DNA from: Acidobacteriota bacterium
GTDB lineage: Bacteria > Acidobacteriota > UBA6911
NCBI GenBank assembly: GCA_003225335.1
Contig: QHZE01000443.1
Coordinates: 1 to 45,061 of the forward strand
Direction: 5' to 3'
Length of the DNA: 45,061 nucleotides
Numbering within the stretch: the stretch's first letter is position 1; each line of letters opens with the position of its first letter. Shown here one piece after another: positions 16,051 to 24,610 of the stretch. A program made the position numbers and the translations under genes. The notes under the pieces are model-generated. The model did no database searches. It saw only the letters and a list, made by a program, of their open reading frames with translations, and was not told the DNA's origin.

Positions 16051-18095
16051 TGCAAGATCTGAACGTTTCCGAAAGTCTCCCTCAGCTGGACATCCGCTAT
16101 ATTCTCCATGTGCTCTGGACTGGCAAGTGGGTAATTTTGGCGTGCATGCTGGTGGCGCTGGCGCTGGCCGCGGTGAACAATAACTTCCAGAAGGTGAGTT
16201 ACCGGGCACAGGCTCAGATCCAGATTGACGCTCCGCCTTTCCTGCCTTCGCCGGGCGCCGATTTCAACGCCCAGAGCAGCTACTACTTGAACATCGATCG
16301 GTATTTCAAAACCGAAAAACAGAAGCTTACCTCGCGTCGCATGCACCTTCTTTTCGCCGGGCGGCTCAAGCAGCAGAATCCGCGTTTTCAGAACCAGTCC
16401 AGCGACGGGATCGCCGGCGAACTGGGAGGGGGGATTTCGCTTGCTCCGGTAGAGGACACGAATCTGCTCTGGTTGGAATTTGTTGCAGACGATCCCCGGA
16501 AAGCTGCGGACTGGGTGAATCTTTACGTCGATCTTTACGTTGAAGAAAACGATCGTCAGCAAGGCGAAGCCGTCAAGCAAAGCCGCGATGTCCTCAAGCG
16601 CCAGCTCTATGAGATCAAGTCGATGCTCGCGTCCCAACAGACCCAGATGAATCAGTACGCCGAGAGCTCGAACCTCCCGGTGACACCGGAGATGGCGTCC
16701 GTCGAATTCGAAATGGTGTCTCGTTATCGAGCGGATTACGAAGACGCCAAGGCGAAACGCGAAGAGGAAGAACAGAAGCTGGCCAAGTTGGAGACCTATA
16801 TCGCGGACAGCTCCAAGCTCACAAACATACCGGAACTGGTTTCTTCGCCAAGTTTCAGGTCCTATTACATCCAATGGGTGGAAGCCAACAACGCCCTCGA
16901 AAAGCTGCGGCTCGACGGGAAGGGGGAAGAGCATCCTACCCTGGTGGCCAAACGGACCGAACTGGACAACCTGCGCAAGCAACTGCGCAACGAGCTGGTG
17001 AAATACGCAGACGGTATGCGTGTAAGCGTCTCGGTTTTACGTAACCGCGAGCAGGCTTCGCAGAAGAGTTACAGCGAAAAGATGGCAGAGCGAAGAGTCA
17101 CTTCGCGCCACATGGCGGAGATGTCGTCGTTCATCAAGAGCAAGGAGAACTGGGCCAGCGCCTTCGCCGCCGTCGAGCAAAAATTGCGCGACCTCAGCCT
17201 GCAGGAGGGTTTCGTAACCAGCAACATAAAGGTGGTAGAGCACGCTGGCGCGGGATATCGGGTGGCCACCCGAGGGGCGAACTTCGTCATCCTGGCGACT
17301 CTTGGCGGCATGATCCTCGGCATGGCCCTGGTAGTGCTGGGCGAAGTCATCAACCCAAGGGTCAAAACCGTGGAAGAAATTCAGACGTCGTTAAGCGTGC
17401 CCGCGCTAGGGTTCCTTCCCCGAACGAAGGATTTCGGACTTCATCAGATCCGGGAGTCCTACAACGTTCTGAGGACAGAGCTCTTGTTTAACAAGAACCT
17501 GCGCCAGCACAAGGTCATCATGGTCACCAGCAGCCTTCCTGAAGAGGGCAAGACCACCGTAACGATGAACTTGGCCAAGACGCTCGCCGCGGCCGGCGAC
17601 CGCACCATGGTCGTGGATTTTGACCTGAGAAAGGCGCGTCTGCGGTCGATCTTGAGCACGGGCAAGCAAAACGGAAACAGCATCTTTAGCCCGGTAGAGG
17701 GTTTGAAGCTGCGCGTGGAGCAGACCCAACTGCCGAGCCTCCACCTGACGGTCGCCGAGTCACTGCCGCAGAATCCCCCGTATCTCTTGAGCCAACCGAG
17801 TCTGCGGGACTTCATCTCTTATCTGAGCGATCGTTACGATTGGGTGCTTATCGATACGCCCCCTGTGACCTCCGTGACGGACCCCGTCATAATCGCGGCC
17901 TTGGTCGACACAATATTGTTCGTGATCAAATACAACTTTGTCGATAAGAGGATCGTGAGGAACTCTTTGAGCGCTCTGGCGAAGACGCACGCGAATATCA
18001 TGGGCGCGGTGCTGAATGACCTGGATGTGAAGAAGACGAGGTACTACGCCTACCAGAGCTACTATCGCTACTATAGCGACTCGGATGCGAAATAA
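16050..18095 (+). CDS. Wzc-type polysaccharide co-polymerase and BY-kinase
   Basis: A 681-residue inner-membrane protein. The Wzz domain starts near residue 13 and has a first membrane segment (VILACMLVALALAAV) and a second (FVILATLGGMILGMALVVL) flanking a long periplasmic coiled-coil region. The cytoplasmic tyrosine kinase has Walker A SSLPEEGKTT (Lys501), Walker A' VVDFDLRKARL, and Walker B WVLIDTPP. A C-terminal tyrosine cluster (YYAYQSYYRYYSD) is the autophosphorylation tail. Such proteins set polysaccharide chain length and control export with Wza. The usual P-G-E-G-K of the P-loop is P-E-E-G-K here. Length fits fused Wzc-type proteins (about 700). ATG 16050 lies at the end of the duplicated segment. 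No matching tyrosine phosphatase is in the window. Confidence 0.9.
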   Translation: MQDLNVSESLPQLDIRYILHVLWTGKWVILACMLVALALAAVNNNFQKVSYRAQAQIQIDAPPFLPSPGADFNAQSSYYLNIDRYFKTEKQKLTSRRMHLLFAGRLKQQNPRFQNQSSDGIAGELGGGISLAPVEDTNLLWLEFVADDPRKAADWVNLYVDLYVEENDRQQGEAVKQSRDVLKRQLYEIKSMLASQQTQMNQYAESSNLPVTPEMASVEFEMVSRYRADYEDAKAKREEEEQKLAKLETYIADSSKLTNIPELVSSPSFRSYYIQWVEANNALEKLRLDGKGEEHPTLVAKRTELDNLRKQLRNELVKYADGMRVSVSVLRNREQASQKSYSEKMAERRVTSRHMAEMSSFIKSKENWASAFAAVEQKLRDLSLQEGFVTSNIKVVEHAGAGYRVATRGANFVILATLGGMILGMALVVLGEVINPRVKTVEEIQTSLSVPALGFLPRTKDFGLHQIRESYNVLRTELLFNKNLRQHKVIMVTSSLPEEGKTTVTMNLAKTLAAAGDRTMVVDFDLRKARLRSILSTGKQNGNSIFSPVEGLKLRVEQTQLPSLHLTVAESLPQNPPYLLSQPSLRDFISYLSDRYDWVLIDTPPVTSVTDPVIIAALVDTILFVIKYNFVDKRIVRNSLSALAKTHANIMGAVLNDLDVKKTRYYAYQSYYRYYSDSDAK

Positions 18096-18106
18096 GGGGG
18101 AATTCT

Positions 18107-18275
18107 GTGAGAGTCAGACGAATGCTGCCGCACGATCACCGAGGGAGAGTTCGCAATTCTTTACTCTCAGGCTCTCAAGCTTCACGAACCGGCGCAGGGT
18201 TGGACGATACAGACTGCCGCGGCCGCGCTTTCGGGTCTGCGACACCAGCCGGAGAAGGGGTGGATTCTGTCTCGC
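18107..18275 (+). other. Out-of-frame 5' portion of the three-module gene (probable frameshift)
   Basis: An AAGGGGG (18094-18100) lies 6 bases before a GTG at 18107, but that frame does not lead into the downstream protein. The frame that does, open from 18111 after a TGA at 18108-18110, encodes ITEGEFAILYSQALKLHEP and QGWTIQTAAAAL, a clear first copy of the module found later in the protein. It has no ATG, GTG or TTG before 18276. One extra base between 18107 and 18135 would explain this. Either the gene is frameshifted, the sequence has an error, or a rare start is used. Confidence 0.65.
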
Positions 18276-19196
18276 TTGCTTTCCGAGTCGGTAATGGCTG
18301 GCCTGTTGCAAAATTCCCCTTTTTACCGGAAACCGTTTAGCAGCGAAGAATTCCAGAAGAGCAACGTTCTGGTAACTATCGCCAAAGCCCGCGGAGTTTT
18401 TCCCGTGGAGGACGCCATTACCCAGGGAGATTTTGCGATCCTGCTGGTGCGGGCGCTGAATCTTCCTGCTCCGAAAGGAGGTTGGAATGCGGAGAGCACA
18501 ACCCAAACCCTCGCCTCTCAGCCGGCCCCGATAGCCCCCCCTGGGGGATGGCAGATCAACGCTCCCCTTAAGGAATCGGTTATGGCTCAGATCCTCGCTC
18601 CGACAGTGTTTCGTAACACGAGCATCGATCCGAACATAACAGTTACTCCCGTCCAGGCATACTCGCTTCTGTTCCAAAAGTTCGAAATCGCAACGGAAGG
18701 CCATTTTGGCGTGTTTCTGGTAAAGGCTCTCGGTGTGCCCGAACCGGCCGGCGGCTGGACCAAACAGACGGCCCTGGACTTCGTCCAAAAGGAATTCGGA
18801 ATCGACAGCGGCTACGGCTGGAGTCCCAACGCTCCCTTGTGCGTGGAAACCTTCGAGAACGCCCTGCGGAAAATTCTGCTTCAACTCAAGAGCGGCAGCG
18901 CGGCTCCCAACAAACCGGGGAATGGCAGTTTTGCCCTCGCTCTCCCTGTTTGGTCTCAGTCCCAGACCGGATTCAGCGAGTTTGGTTCCGCCGGACCCCA
19001 GGCCCAGCCTGACGCTGCTTCGAAAAGGAACAAGCAAGTCGAGGCCTTCCTGAACGACCTTCGTCACAACGGCTTGATCCCTTCGAGTCGATGTGCGACA
19101 ATCTCCACGCTGGCATTGAGGGCTATAACCGGGTCCCAGCTAATGGGCGGAGACCCGCCTCCACCAGCATCGAACTCGATTCCGCCAGAGGATTGA
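18276..19196 (+). CDS. Uncharacterised protein with repeated ~92-residue Gly-Trp modules
   Basis: I do not recognise this family. The readable frame from TTG 18276 gives 306 residues; with the upstream in-frame part it holds three copies of one module. The copies begin at 18135 (ITEGEFAILYSQALKL), 18417 (ITQGDFAILLVRALNL) and 18690 (ATEGHFGVFLVKALGV), with periods of 282 and 273 bases. Each copy continues with P-x-x-GW, about 20 residues, a second GW, then an L-K/S-ESVMA-like helix (ESVMAGLL, ESVMAQIL). The third copy has GWSPNAPL and a variant helix. No signal peptide or membrane segment is visible. The C terminus is polar and low-complexity. It lies between the BY-kinase and a FecR-domain protein, so a role in polysaccharide secretion or its control is a guess from context. 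Confidence 0.6.
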   Translation: MLSESVMAGLLQNSPFYRKPFSSEEFQKSNVLVTIAKARGVFPVEDAITQGDFAILLVRALNLPAPKGGWNAESTTQTLASQPAPIAPPGGWQINAPLKESVMAQILAPTVFRNTSIDPNITVTPVQAYSLLFQKFEIATEGHFGVFLVKALGVPEPAGGWTKQTALDFVQKEFGIDSGYGWSPNAPLCVETFENALRKILLQLKSGSAAPNKPGNGSFALALPVWSQSQTGFSEFGSAGPQAQPDAASKRNKQVEAFLNDLRHNGLIPSSRCATISTLALRAITGSQLMGGDPPPPASNSIPPED

Positions 19197-19287
19197 TTTT
19201 CAGATCCGGGTGAAACCCGGCAACAACTCCTGCATCTAAGTGTGGTAGGCGCTCTAGAGTTCAGACGATTCGAGGAGGTCTCCCATC

Positions 19288-21363
19288 ATGAAGCGCAGGT
19301 GGTTTCCGTTATTGCTCGCTTTCCTGCTGTCCAGCATTCCTGGGTTGGCCGGGTCGGATTATGATTCCCGAATAGCGCGGCTTTCTTACCTGGAAGGGCA
19401 CGTCAGCTTCCAGCATGCCAAGGATGTCGACTGGTCCGCTGCAAGCATCAACACTCCTTTGCAGCCGGCCGATCGCATCTACACGGGCGAAGACGGCAGG
19501 GCCGAGATACAGTTTGACGAAGGCTCGGTTTTGCGCCTGGCGGAAAAGACAGACGTCGAAATCCTTTCACTTAGCGAAGATCTCATCCAGCTCAGGATTC
19601 TCGTAGGTCTCACGACACTGACAGTCGAGAGCAGCGCCGGCTTCGAAATCAACACGCCGGCTGCTGCCTTTAACACCATCCGCAAGGGCGTCTACAGGTT
19701 TGACGTTCTGGAAAATGGCGATGCGGATGCCATAGTTCGCAAGGGTCTGCTGGACGCGGCAAATAACAACCTTTCCCGGAGAGTGGAGTCCGGCGAGGTC
19801 CTCCACGTCACCGCGGGCGAGCAAAGCACCCACACAGTCGCACGCTATGATTCGCGTGACCAATGGGACGAGTGGAATGACCGGCGGAATGCCGATCTCA
19901 CAGCTTACGAGAGCAGAAAGTACTTGCCGGACCACGTGTCTGCCGGTGTGAGCGAGCTGGATCGCTACGGACGCTGGGTTGACGTCGATGAGTACGGCCC
20001 GGCGTGGGTTCCACTGAATGTGGACGCAGGTTGGTCCCCTTACTGGGTTGGCCGCTGGGTCTATAGGCCATTCTGGGGATGGACCTGGGTCTCCTACGAG
20101 CCCTGGGGATGGGTTCCTTACCACTACGGCCGCTGGCATTTCCGCTCGAATTTGGGTTGGTGCTGGCTGCCTGGCCCATCCCTCGGCTTTCACTTTTGGT
20201 CTCCCGGCCTTGTACGCTTCTATCAAGGTCCGGGCTGGGTTTCCTGGTGTCCTTTGGGGCCCGGCGACTACTACAACGTAAACCATTACGCCTTTCAGAA
20301 TACCTATCGGTATCAACTGAACGAACTGCGTCTGCTCCAGAGGCGAGGTCCCGAGGACCTGGCAAATCGTCATGTCTCGGGCGCGTTCCGCACCACAAGG
20401 GTCGATCAGTTTGCTGGGGAGAGCCTCGGTGACAACCGGCGTGCCCTCTCCCTCGGCGAGGCGCCCTGGGTCCGGGGAAGGCTAGTAACAGACCAGCCCG
20501 CAGTGCAGCCAACGTCGCGGAGTTACCGGCCTTTGCCGGATCGTCAAGTCGCTCCGCCAACCGCCGTGACGGATCGGCCGGTTCTTGTTCGCACCCAACC
20601 CGCTGCAGATGCGGGTTTTCGCACCCGCTTCTCCCGAATCACGAACCCGTCTGTCGGTGCGCTGCCCGTGACCCGCGCGAGGGAGCGCGGCGGAGAAGAC
20701 GAGGCCCGCGGGTCTGGCGTGAATCCAGGTTATTCCAGCGGGTCCGGCTCGCGCCAGAATACGGGTAGCGGGGGACCGGTTGACAGCACGAGCCGGGGTT
20801 CCCCCGGGTCCACTCCGCCTGGGGGCAGGAGCTCTGGTGCAGATCAAAACAGCCGGCGTGGTTCAGCGGGGGGCGCAGGTCCTCAGGAAACGCCCCGGCC
20901 AGGCCGTTACGAACGTTCCAATCCAGCTCCCAGGCCGAGGACTGAGCCGGGATCCCGGTCTGACTCTCCGTCGTCCAGACCAACGGACAGGCCGTCGTCG
21001 CCGGGGCAGCGCTACGATCGGACCCCTCCACCGCTCAGGAGTCCCGGGCCTGACAGACCGAATGTTGAACCTCGCCCCAAGCCGGCGGAACGAACTCCTA
21101 AAGGAGCTTATTACAGTCCGCGTCCCTCGGATCCCTCCCCTCGTTCTTGGGAAGGCAATCAAGGTGGACGCTGGAATGCTCGGGGCGCTTCCTCATCCTT
21201 TGCCACCGGGTGGGCCGGGACACCACCGCGCTCCGCGAGGACTGGATCCTTCGGGACGCCGGTCACCGCGAGAGGCGCCGGGTCCTCCGGCCCGGCTGTT
21301 CAGAACATGCCTCAGAGTCGATCCTCGACCAGTAGTTCTCCGGCCCGGCGGCGCGACCGTTAA
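19288..21363 (+). CDS. Secreted FecR-domain and DUF6600-type protein with a disordered Pro/Arg/Ser tail
   Basis: A 691-residue exported protein. A good ribosome-binding site (GAGGAGGT) precedes ATG 19288. The signal peptide (PLLLAFLLSSIPGLAG) is followed by a FecR-type domain at about residues 30-170, with LQPADRIYTGEDGRAEI, GSVLRLAEKTDVEIL and FEINTPAAAFNTIRKGVYR. The next 120 residues are a Trp/Tyr/Pro-rich repeat region (YGRWVDVDEYGPAWVP, SPYWVGRWVY, WGWTWVSYEPWGWVPYHYG), the DUF6600 pattern. The last ~300 residues are Pro/Ser/Arg/Gly-rich and probably disordered. FecR domains are classically anti-sigma regulators, but secreted forms like this are uncharacterised and may bind carbohydrate or peptidoglycan. 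Context suggests a surface protein linked to the polysaccharide genes. Confidence 0.82.
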   Translation: MKRRWFPLLLAFLLSSIPGLAGSDYDSRIARLSYLEGHVSFQHAKDVDWSAASINTPLQPADRIYTGEDGRAEIQFDEGSVLRLAEKTDVEILSLSEDLIQLRILVGLTTLTVESSAGFEINTPAAAFNTIRKGVYRFDVLENGDADAIVRKGLLDAANNNLSRRVESGEVLHVTAGEQSTHTVARYDSRDQWDEWNDRRNADLTAYESRKYLPDHVSAGVSELDRYGRWVDVDEYGPAWVPLNVDAGWSPYWVGRWVYRPFWGWTWVSYEPWGWVPYHYGRWHFRSNLGWCWLPGPSLGFHFWSPGLVRFYQGPGWVSWCPLGPGDYYNVNHYAFQNTYRYQLNELRLLQRRGPEDLANRHVSGAFRTTRVDQFAGESLGDNRRALSLGEAPWVRGRLVTDQPAVQPTSRSYRPLPDRQVAPPTAVTDRPVLVRTQPAADAGFRTRFSRITNPSVGALPVTRARERGGEDEARGSGVNPGYSSGSGSRQNTGSGGPVDSTSRGSPGSTPPGGRSSGADQNSRRGSAGGAGPQETPRPGRYERSNPAPRPRTEPGSRSDSPSSRPTDRPSSPGQRYDRTPPPLRSPGPDRPNVEPRPKPAERTPKGAYYSPRPSDPSPRSWEGNQGGRWNARGASSSFATGWAGTPPRSARTGSFGTPVTARGAGSSGPAVQNMPQSRSSTSSSPARRRDR

Positions 21364-21387
21364 GACAAGCAGGGGAGCAGAAGGGCA

Positions 21388-21425
21388 GAGGAGCGGAGGA
21401 GACGTTCTTTTCTCCTCCGCTCCTC
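21388..21425. terminator. Strong hairpin after the FecR-DUF6600 gene
   Basis: A perfect 15-base stem (GAGGAGCGGAGGAGA with TCTCCTCCGCTCCTC) encloses an 8-base loop. No T-run follows, so it is not a textbook intrinsic terminator, but it lies in the gap before msbA and could stop or stabilise transcripts. Confidence 0.45.
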
Positions 21426-21498
21426 AATCCATAACCCCCCGCAATGCGTTGACTCTCCTTCTGTGAAAGCCTAAAATCGCGGCTTCAGGCCAGACCGC

Positions 21499-23322
21499 AT
21501 GAGCGACTTCCGCCGCCTCTTTCCTTTCATTCGCCCATATCTCGGAAAACTGGTCCTCTCTCTTGTGCTCCTCGTCTTGGCCGGCACATCGGAGGTGCTG
21601 ACGACCTCCCTCGCGATCCCTTTGTTTGACGACGTTCTTGTACTGGGAAAAGAGGCGCCGGGGGCCGCGACTTCCAAGGTTTCCTTTCTTTACAGGTATT
21701 TGTCGGCCCTTCCCGGTAATAGGCTCACCCAGCTTGCCTTTGCCCTCCTCGTCCTGACACTCTTTAAGGGAGTTTGCCTTTACTCCTCCAACCACGGCAT
21801 GAGCTGTGTCGGGCAAAGCGTGGTGACGGACCTCCGGAATCGTTTGTACGCGCACGTGATGCGACAATCCATGGGTTTCTTTGCGTTCAATTCGACCGGG
21901 AAACTGATGTCGCGCATGGGGAGTGACGTGGAGCAGCTCCAAGAGGCCGTTTCAACGACTCTGGCGGAACTGGCTCGAGAAACGGTGCTGCTCGTCTTCC
22001 TGATTGGTTGGGTATTTTATGTTGACTGGAAGCTTGCTGCCCTGTCCATGCTGATAGCGCCCGTCGCTCTCGCCCTCACCCTTACCATGGGTAGAAGCGT
22101 GCGCCGCGCGAGCCGGAAGAGCCGCGAGAGCATCGGAAGTCTGAGCGATACCGTGCAACAGGCTATCACAGGCATCCGCATCGTGAAGGCTTTTGGGATG
22201 GAAGAACATGAGCAGTCGCGCTTCCGGGAGGCCACAAAAAAGCTCTTCCAGATCAACCTCAAATCCGCACGAGTGATGTTCATGAATTCTCCGTTAATGG
22301 AGTTTCTCGGGGTCGTTTGTTTTATTCCGCTGCTCTATTATGCCCACAGGCGGATCAACGAAGGGACCCTCACCGCGGGAGTATTCAGCGGGTCGCTATT
22401 CTCCCTCTTTCGAATGTACGACCCTATTCGAAAGTTGAGCCGCATCCATGTCCAGTTTCAACGGGCTTTTGCTTCTGCCTCACGACTTTTCGAACTTATG
22501 GACACCCGCGTGGAAATACAGGATCGCCCCAATGCGCGCCGCCTCGATGGAGTGCAGGAATCGATTGAATTCCGGCACGTGTTTTTCAACTACAGCGGTC
22601 CCGGCGGGCAATCGCGCGTCCTGAAAGACATAACCCTGAGAGTCGCGAAGGGCCAGGTTGTGGCCCTGGTTGGCAGCAGCGGCGCAGGGAAGTCCACTCT
22701 GGTGAGTTTGCTGCCGAGATTCTACGACATCTCCTCAGGCGCTGTTGTGATCGACGGCATCGACATCCGGGAATTCACCCAGGAATCCCTTCGTAAGTGC
22801 ATTGCAATAGTGGAGCAGGAAACGTTTCTCTTTAATGACACCATTCGCAACAACATTGCTTACGGCGACTTCCAGGCCCCTGAAGGCGCGATTATTGAAG
22901 CAGCCCAAGCCGCTCTGGCGCACGATTTCATCATGCAGTTCCCCATGAACTACGACACGACAATCGGAGAGCGGGGGCAACGCCTCTCCGGCGGTGAGAG
23001 GCAAAGGATCTGCATTGCCCGGGCAATCCTGAGGAATGCCCCGATCCTGATCCTTGACGAAGCGACCTCGGCGCTCGATTCGGAATCAGAAAAACTGGTG
23101 CAGCGGGCACTGGCCAACCTGATGCGCGACCGGACCACGTTCGTGATTGCGCACCGCCTGTCGACCATCCGCAGCGCGGACATCATCGCGGTGCTGGAAG
23201 ACGGCATTATTCACGAATGTGGAACGCATGATAAGTTGATGGAGCGGGATGGGACCTACCGCAGACTCTTCAAATTGCAGTACGACGAAAGCATCCTGTC
23301 CCATCCGTCGGCTGCGTTTTGA
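21499..23322 (+). CDS. msbA: MsbA-type lipid/polysaccharide ABC exporter (fused permease-ATPase)
   Basis: A 607-residue half-transporter. The first ~320 residues hold six membrane helices of the ABC type IV exporter fold, including the intracellular coupling region MSRMGSDVEQLQEAVSTTL. The ATPase domain has Walker A GSSGAGKST, Q-loop IVEQETFLFND, signature LSGGERQRICIARAIL, Walker B ILILDEATSALD and H-loop IAHRLSTI. The layout matches MsbA, which flips lipid A-core across the inner membrane; its length is typical (about 580-600). The gene follows the exopolysaccharide locus, so flipping of another lipid-linked glycan is possible. The family as ABC exporter is certain; the MsbA substrate is probable. 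Confidence 0.85.
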   Translation: MSDFRRLFPFIRPYLGKLVLSLVLLVLAGTSEVLTTSLAIPLFDDVLVLGKEAPGAATSKVSFLYRYLSALPGNRLTQLAFALLVLTLFKGVCLYSSNHGMSCVGQSVVTDLRNRLYAHVMRQSMGFFAFNSTGKLMSRMGSDVEQLQEAVSTTLAELARETVLLVFLIGWVFYVDWKLAALSMLIAPVALALTLTMGRSVRRASRKSRESIGSLSDTVQQAITGIRIVKAFGMEEHEQSRFREATKKLFQINLKSARVMFMNSPLMEFLGVVCFIPLLYYAHRRINEGTLTAGVFSGSLFSLFRMYDPIRKLSRIHVQFQRAFASASRLFELMDTRVEIQDRPNARRLDGVQESIEFRHVFFNYSGPGGQSRVLKDITLRVAKGQVVALVGSSGAGKSTLVSLLPRFYDISSGAVVIDGIDIREFTQESLRKCIAIVEQETFLFNDTIRNNIAYGDFQAPEGAIIEAAQAALAHDFIMQFPMNYDTTIGERGQRLSGGERQRICIARAILRNAPILILDEATSALDSESEKLVQRALANLMRDRTTFVIAHRLSTIRSADIIAVLEDGIIHECGTHDKLMERDGTYRRLFKLQYDESILSHPSAAF

Positions 23323-23730
23323 CGGATTCCCGCTGTGCGAGACGCTCTCACGAGAACACAGAAAAGGCGCCAAGGGGGCGCGCAGACGCGCTCCGAACGC
23401 CACGTACTGACGAGGCTCGACAAACTATTCTGCGAACACGAAGAGGAGAGCATCGCGTCCTGAAGTCCGACAACGGGGCAACGAACTTGCAGGAATTGTT
23501 ACTTTTTTTGCCCGAGATTTTCACGTGACACTGCTCAAGGCACGAACCGGTCTTGATCTCTGCCGGACATGGCTCGGTGGGCGATGACGCCGCCGGCCGG
23601 CTGGTCGAGTAAATCATCCGCAACTGTCGTAACTTCATATCTCTCATGACCGTGACCGTCAGCTTTGTTGACAGGGGCGACACATGTCACTAAAATAGTC
23701 TGATTTTGGACTTTGAGGAATTGGTTACAG
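23323..23730. other. Intergenic region before yicC
   Basis: No gene is supported in these 408 bases. The left part contains AGAACACAGAAAAGGCGCCAAGG-like words reminiscent of the dispersed repeats but without a clear palindrome. The right end carries the promoter at 23668-23696. A T7 run near 23503 has no convincing stem before it. Confidence 0.45.
23668..23696 (+). promoter_or_regulatory. Sigma-70-type promoter of the yicC-gmk-rpoZ-coaBC unit
   Basis: The -35 box is the exact consensus TTGACA (23668-23673). The -10 box TAAAAT (23691-23696) follows after exactly 17 bases. The start of transcription would be near 23703, about 28 bases before the yicC ATG. Confidence 0.75.
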
Positions 23731-24609
23731 ATGCTCCGGAGCATGACGGGTTATGGCACTGGCTCTTACCAGTCCGAAGATACGACCGTAGCGGTGGAGG
23801 TGCGGACGGTAAACCACCGCTTCCTGGACGTTCACATCCGGATCCCCAGGGAATATAGTTTCCTGGAGCCCGACATCCACCAGCTTGTCAAGAGCCTCCT
23901 TTCCCGCGGACGGGTTGACATAAGCATAAATATTCAAGGCACGCGGCAGGGGGAATTTGAGGTCGATGCCTGTGTCGTTCGCAGCTACGTGGAGGCGGCG
24001 AAGAAGCTTAAGGAGGACTTTCAATTAGAGGAATCTCTCGATCTAAGGACACTTCTGAGCCTTCCCGGTGTCCTGAAAGGGAGGGACGGCACGGAGAAGG
24101 ACGCTGACGATCCCACGGGACCCCTCGTACTGCAAAGCCTGCGGCAGGCCGTAGAAGGTGCGGTAAAGATGCGCGCACGGGAAGGCGAGGCGCTCCAGGC
24201 GGATCTTCTCCGGCACCTGGAAAGCATCAGGGACAACGCGAACAGGCTTCGGGAGCTGGCGCCGTTGGCCGTCGTGGAATTCAACCAGCGCTTTGAAGAG
24301 CGACTGGCTCAATTACTCCCTCAGAACCCTCTGGATGCCAGCCGGGTGGCTCAGGAAGTGGCCCTCCTCATCGAGAAATCCGATATCTCGGAGGAGTTAA
24401 GCAGACTCGAGAGCCATCTCGAACAGTTTGCCCGATGGATGGATTCCGGTCAGGAGGTGGGCAAGAGAATGGACTTTCTGCTGCAGGAAATGCAGAGGGA
24501 AGTGAACACGATGCTCTCGAAGACTGGAAACCTGGAGATCACCCGGTCGGGAATCGCTGTCAAGGCAGACATCGAAAAGCTACGCGAACAGGTCCAGAAC
24601 GTCGAATAA
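23731..24609 (+). CDS. yicC: YicC family endoribonuclease/stress protein
   Basis: A 292-residue YicC protein. The N terminus LRSMTGYGTGSYQSED is the family hallmark, followed by EVRTVNHRFLDVHIRIP. The C-terminal DUF1732 part has GKRMDFLLQEMQREVNT and a closing segment NLEITRSGIAVKADIEKLREQ typical of the family. YicC proteins are ribonucleases acting in RNA turnover in E. coli, and many genomes place them next to gmk. I chose ATG 23731 because it gives the conserved start and has GAGGA about 11 bases upstream; the frame stays open to a TTG at 23713. The promoter ends 35 bases upstream. gmk follows after one base. Confidence 0.92.
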   Translation: MLRSMTGYGTGSYQSEDTTVAVEVRTVNHRFLDVHIRIPREYSFLEPDIHQLVKSLLSRGRVDISINIQGTRQGEFEVDACVVRSYVEAAKKLKEDFQLEESLDLRTLLSLPGVLKGRDGTEKDADDPTGPLVLQSLRQAVEGAVKMRAREGEALQADLLRHLESIRDNANRLRELAPLAVVEFNQRFEERLAQLLPQNPLDASRVAQEVALLIEKSDISEELSRLESHLEQFARWMDSGQEVGKRMDFLLQEMQREVNTMLSKTGNLEITRSGIAVKADIEKLREQVQNVE

Positions 24610-24610
24610 C

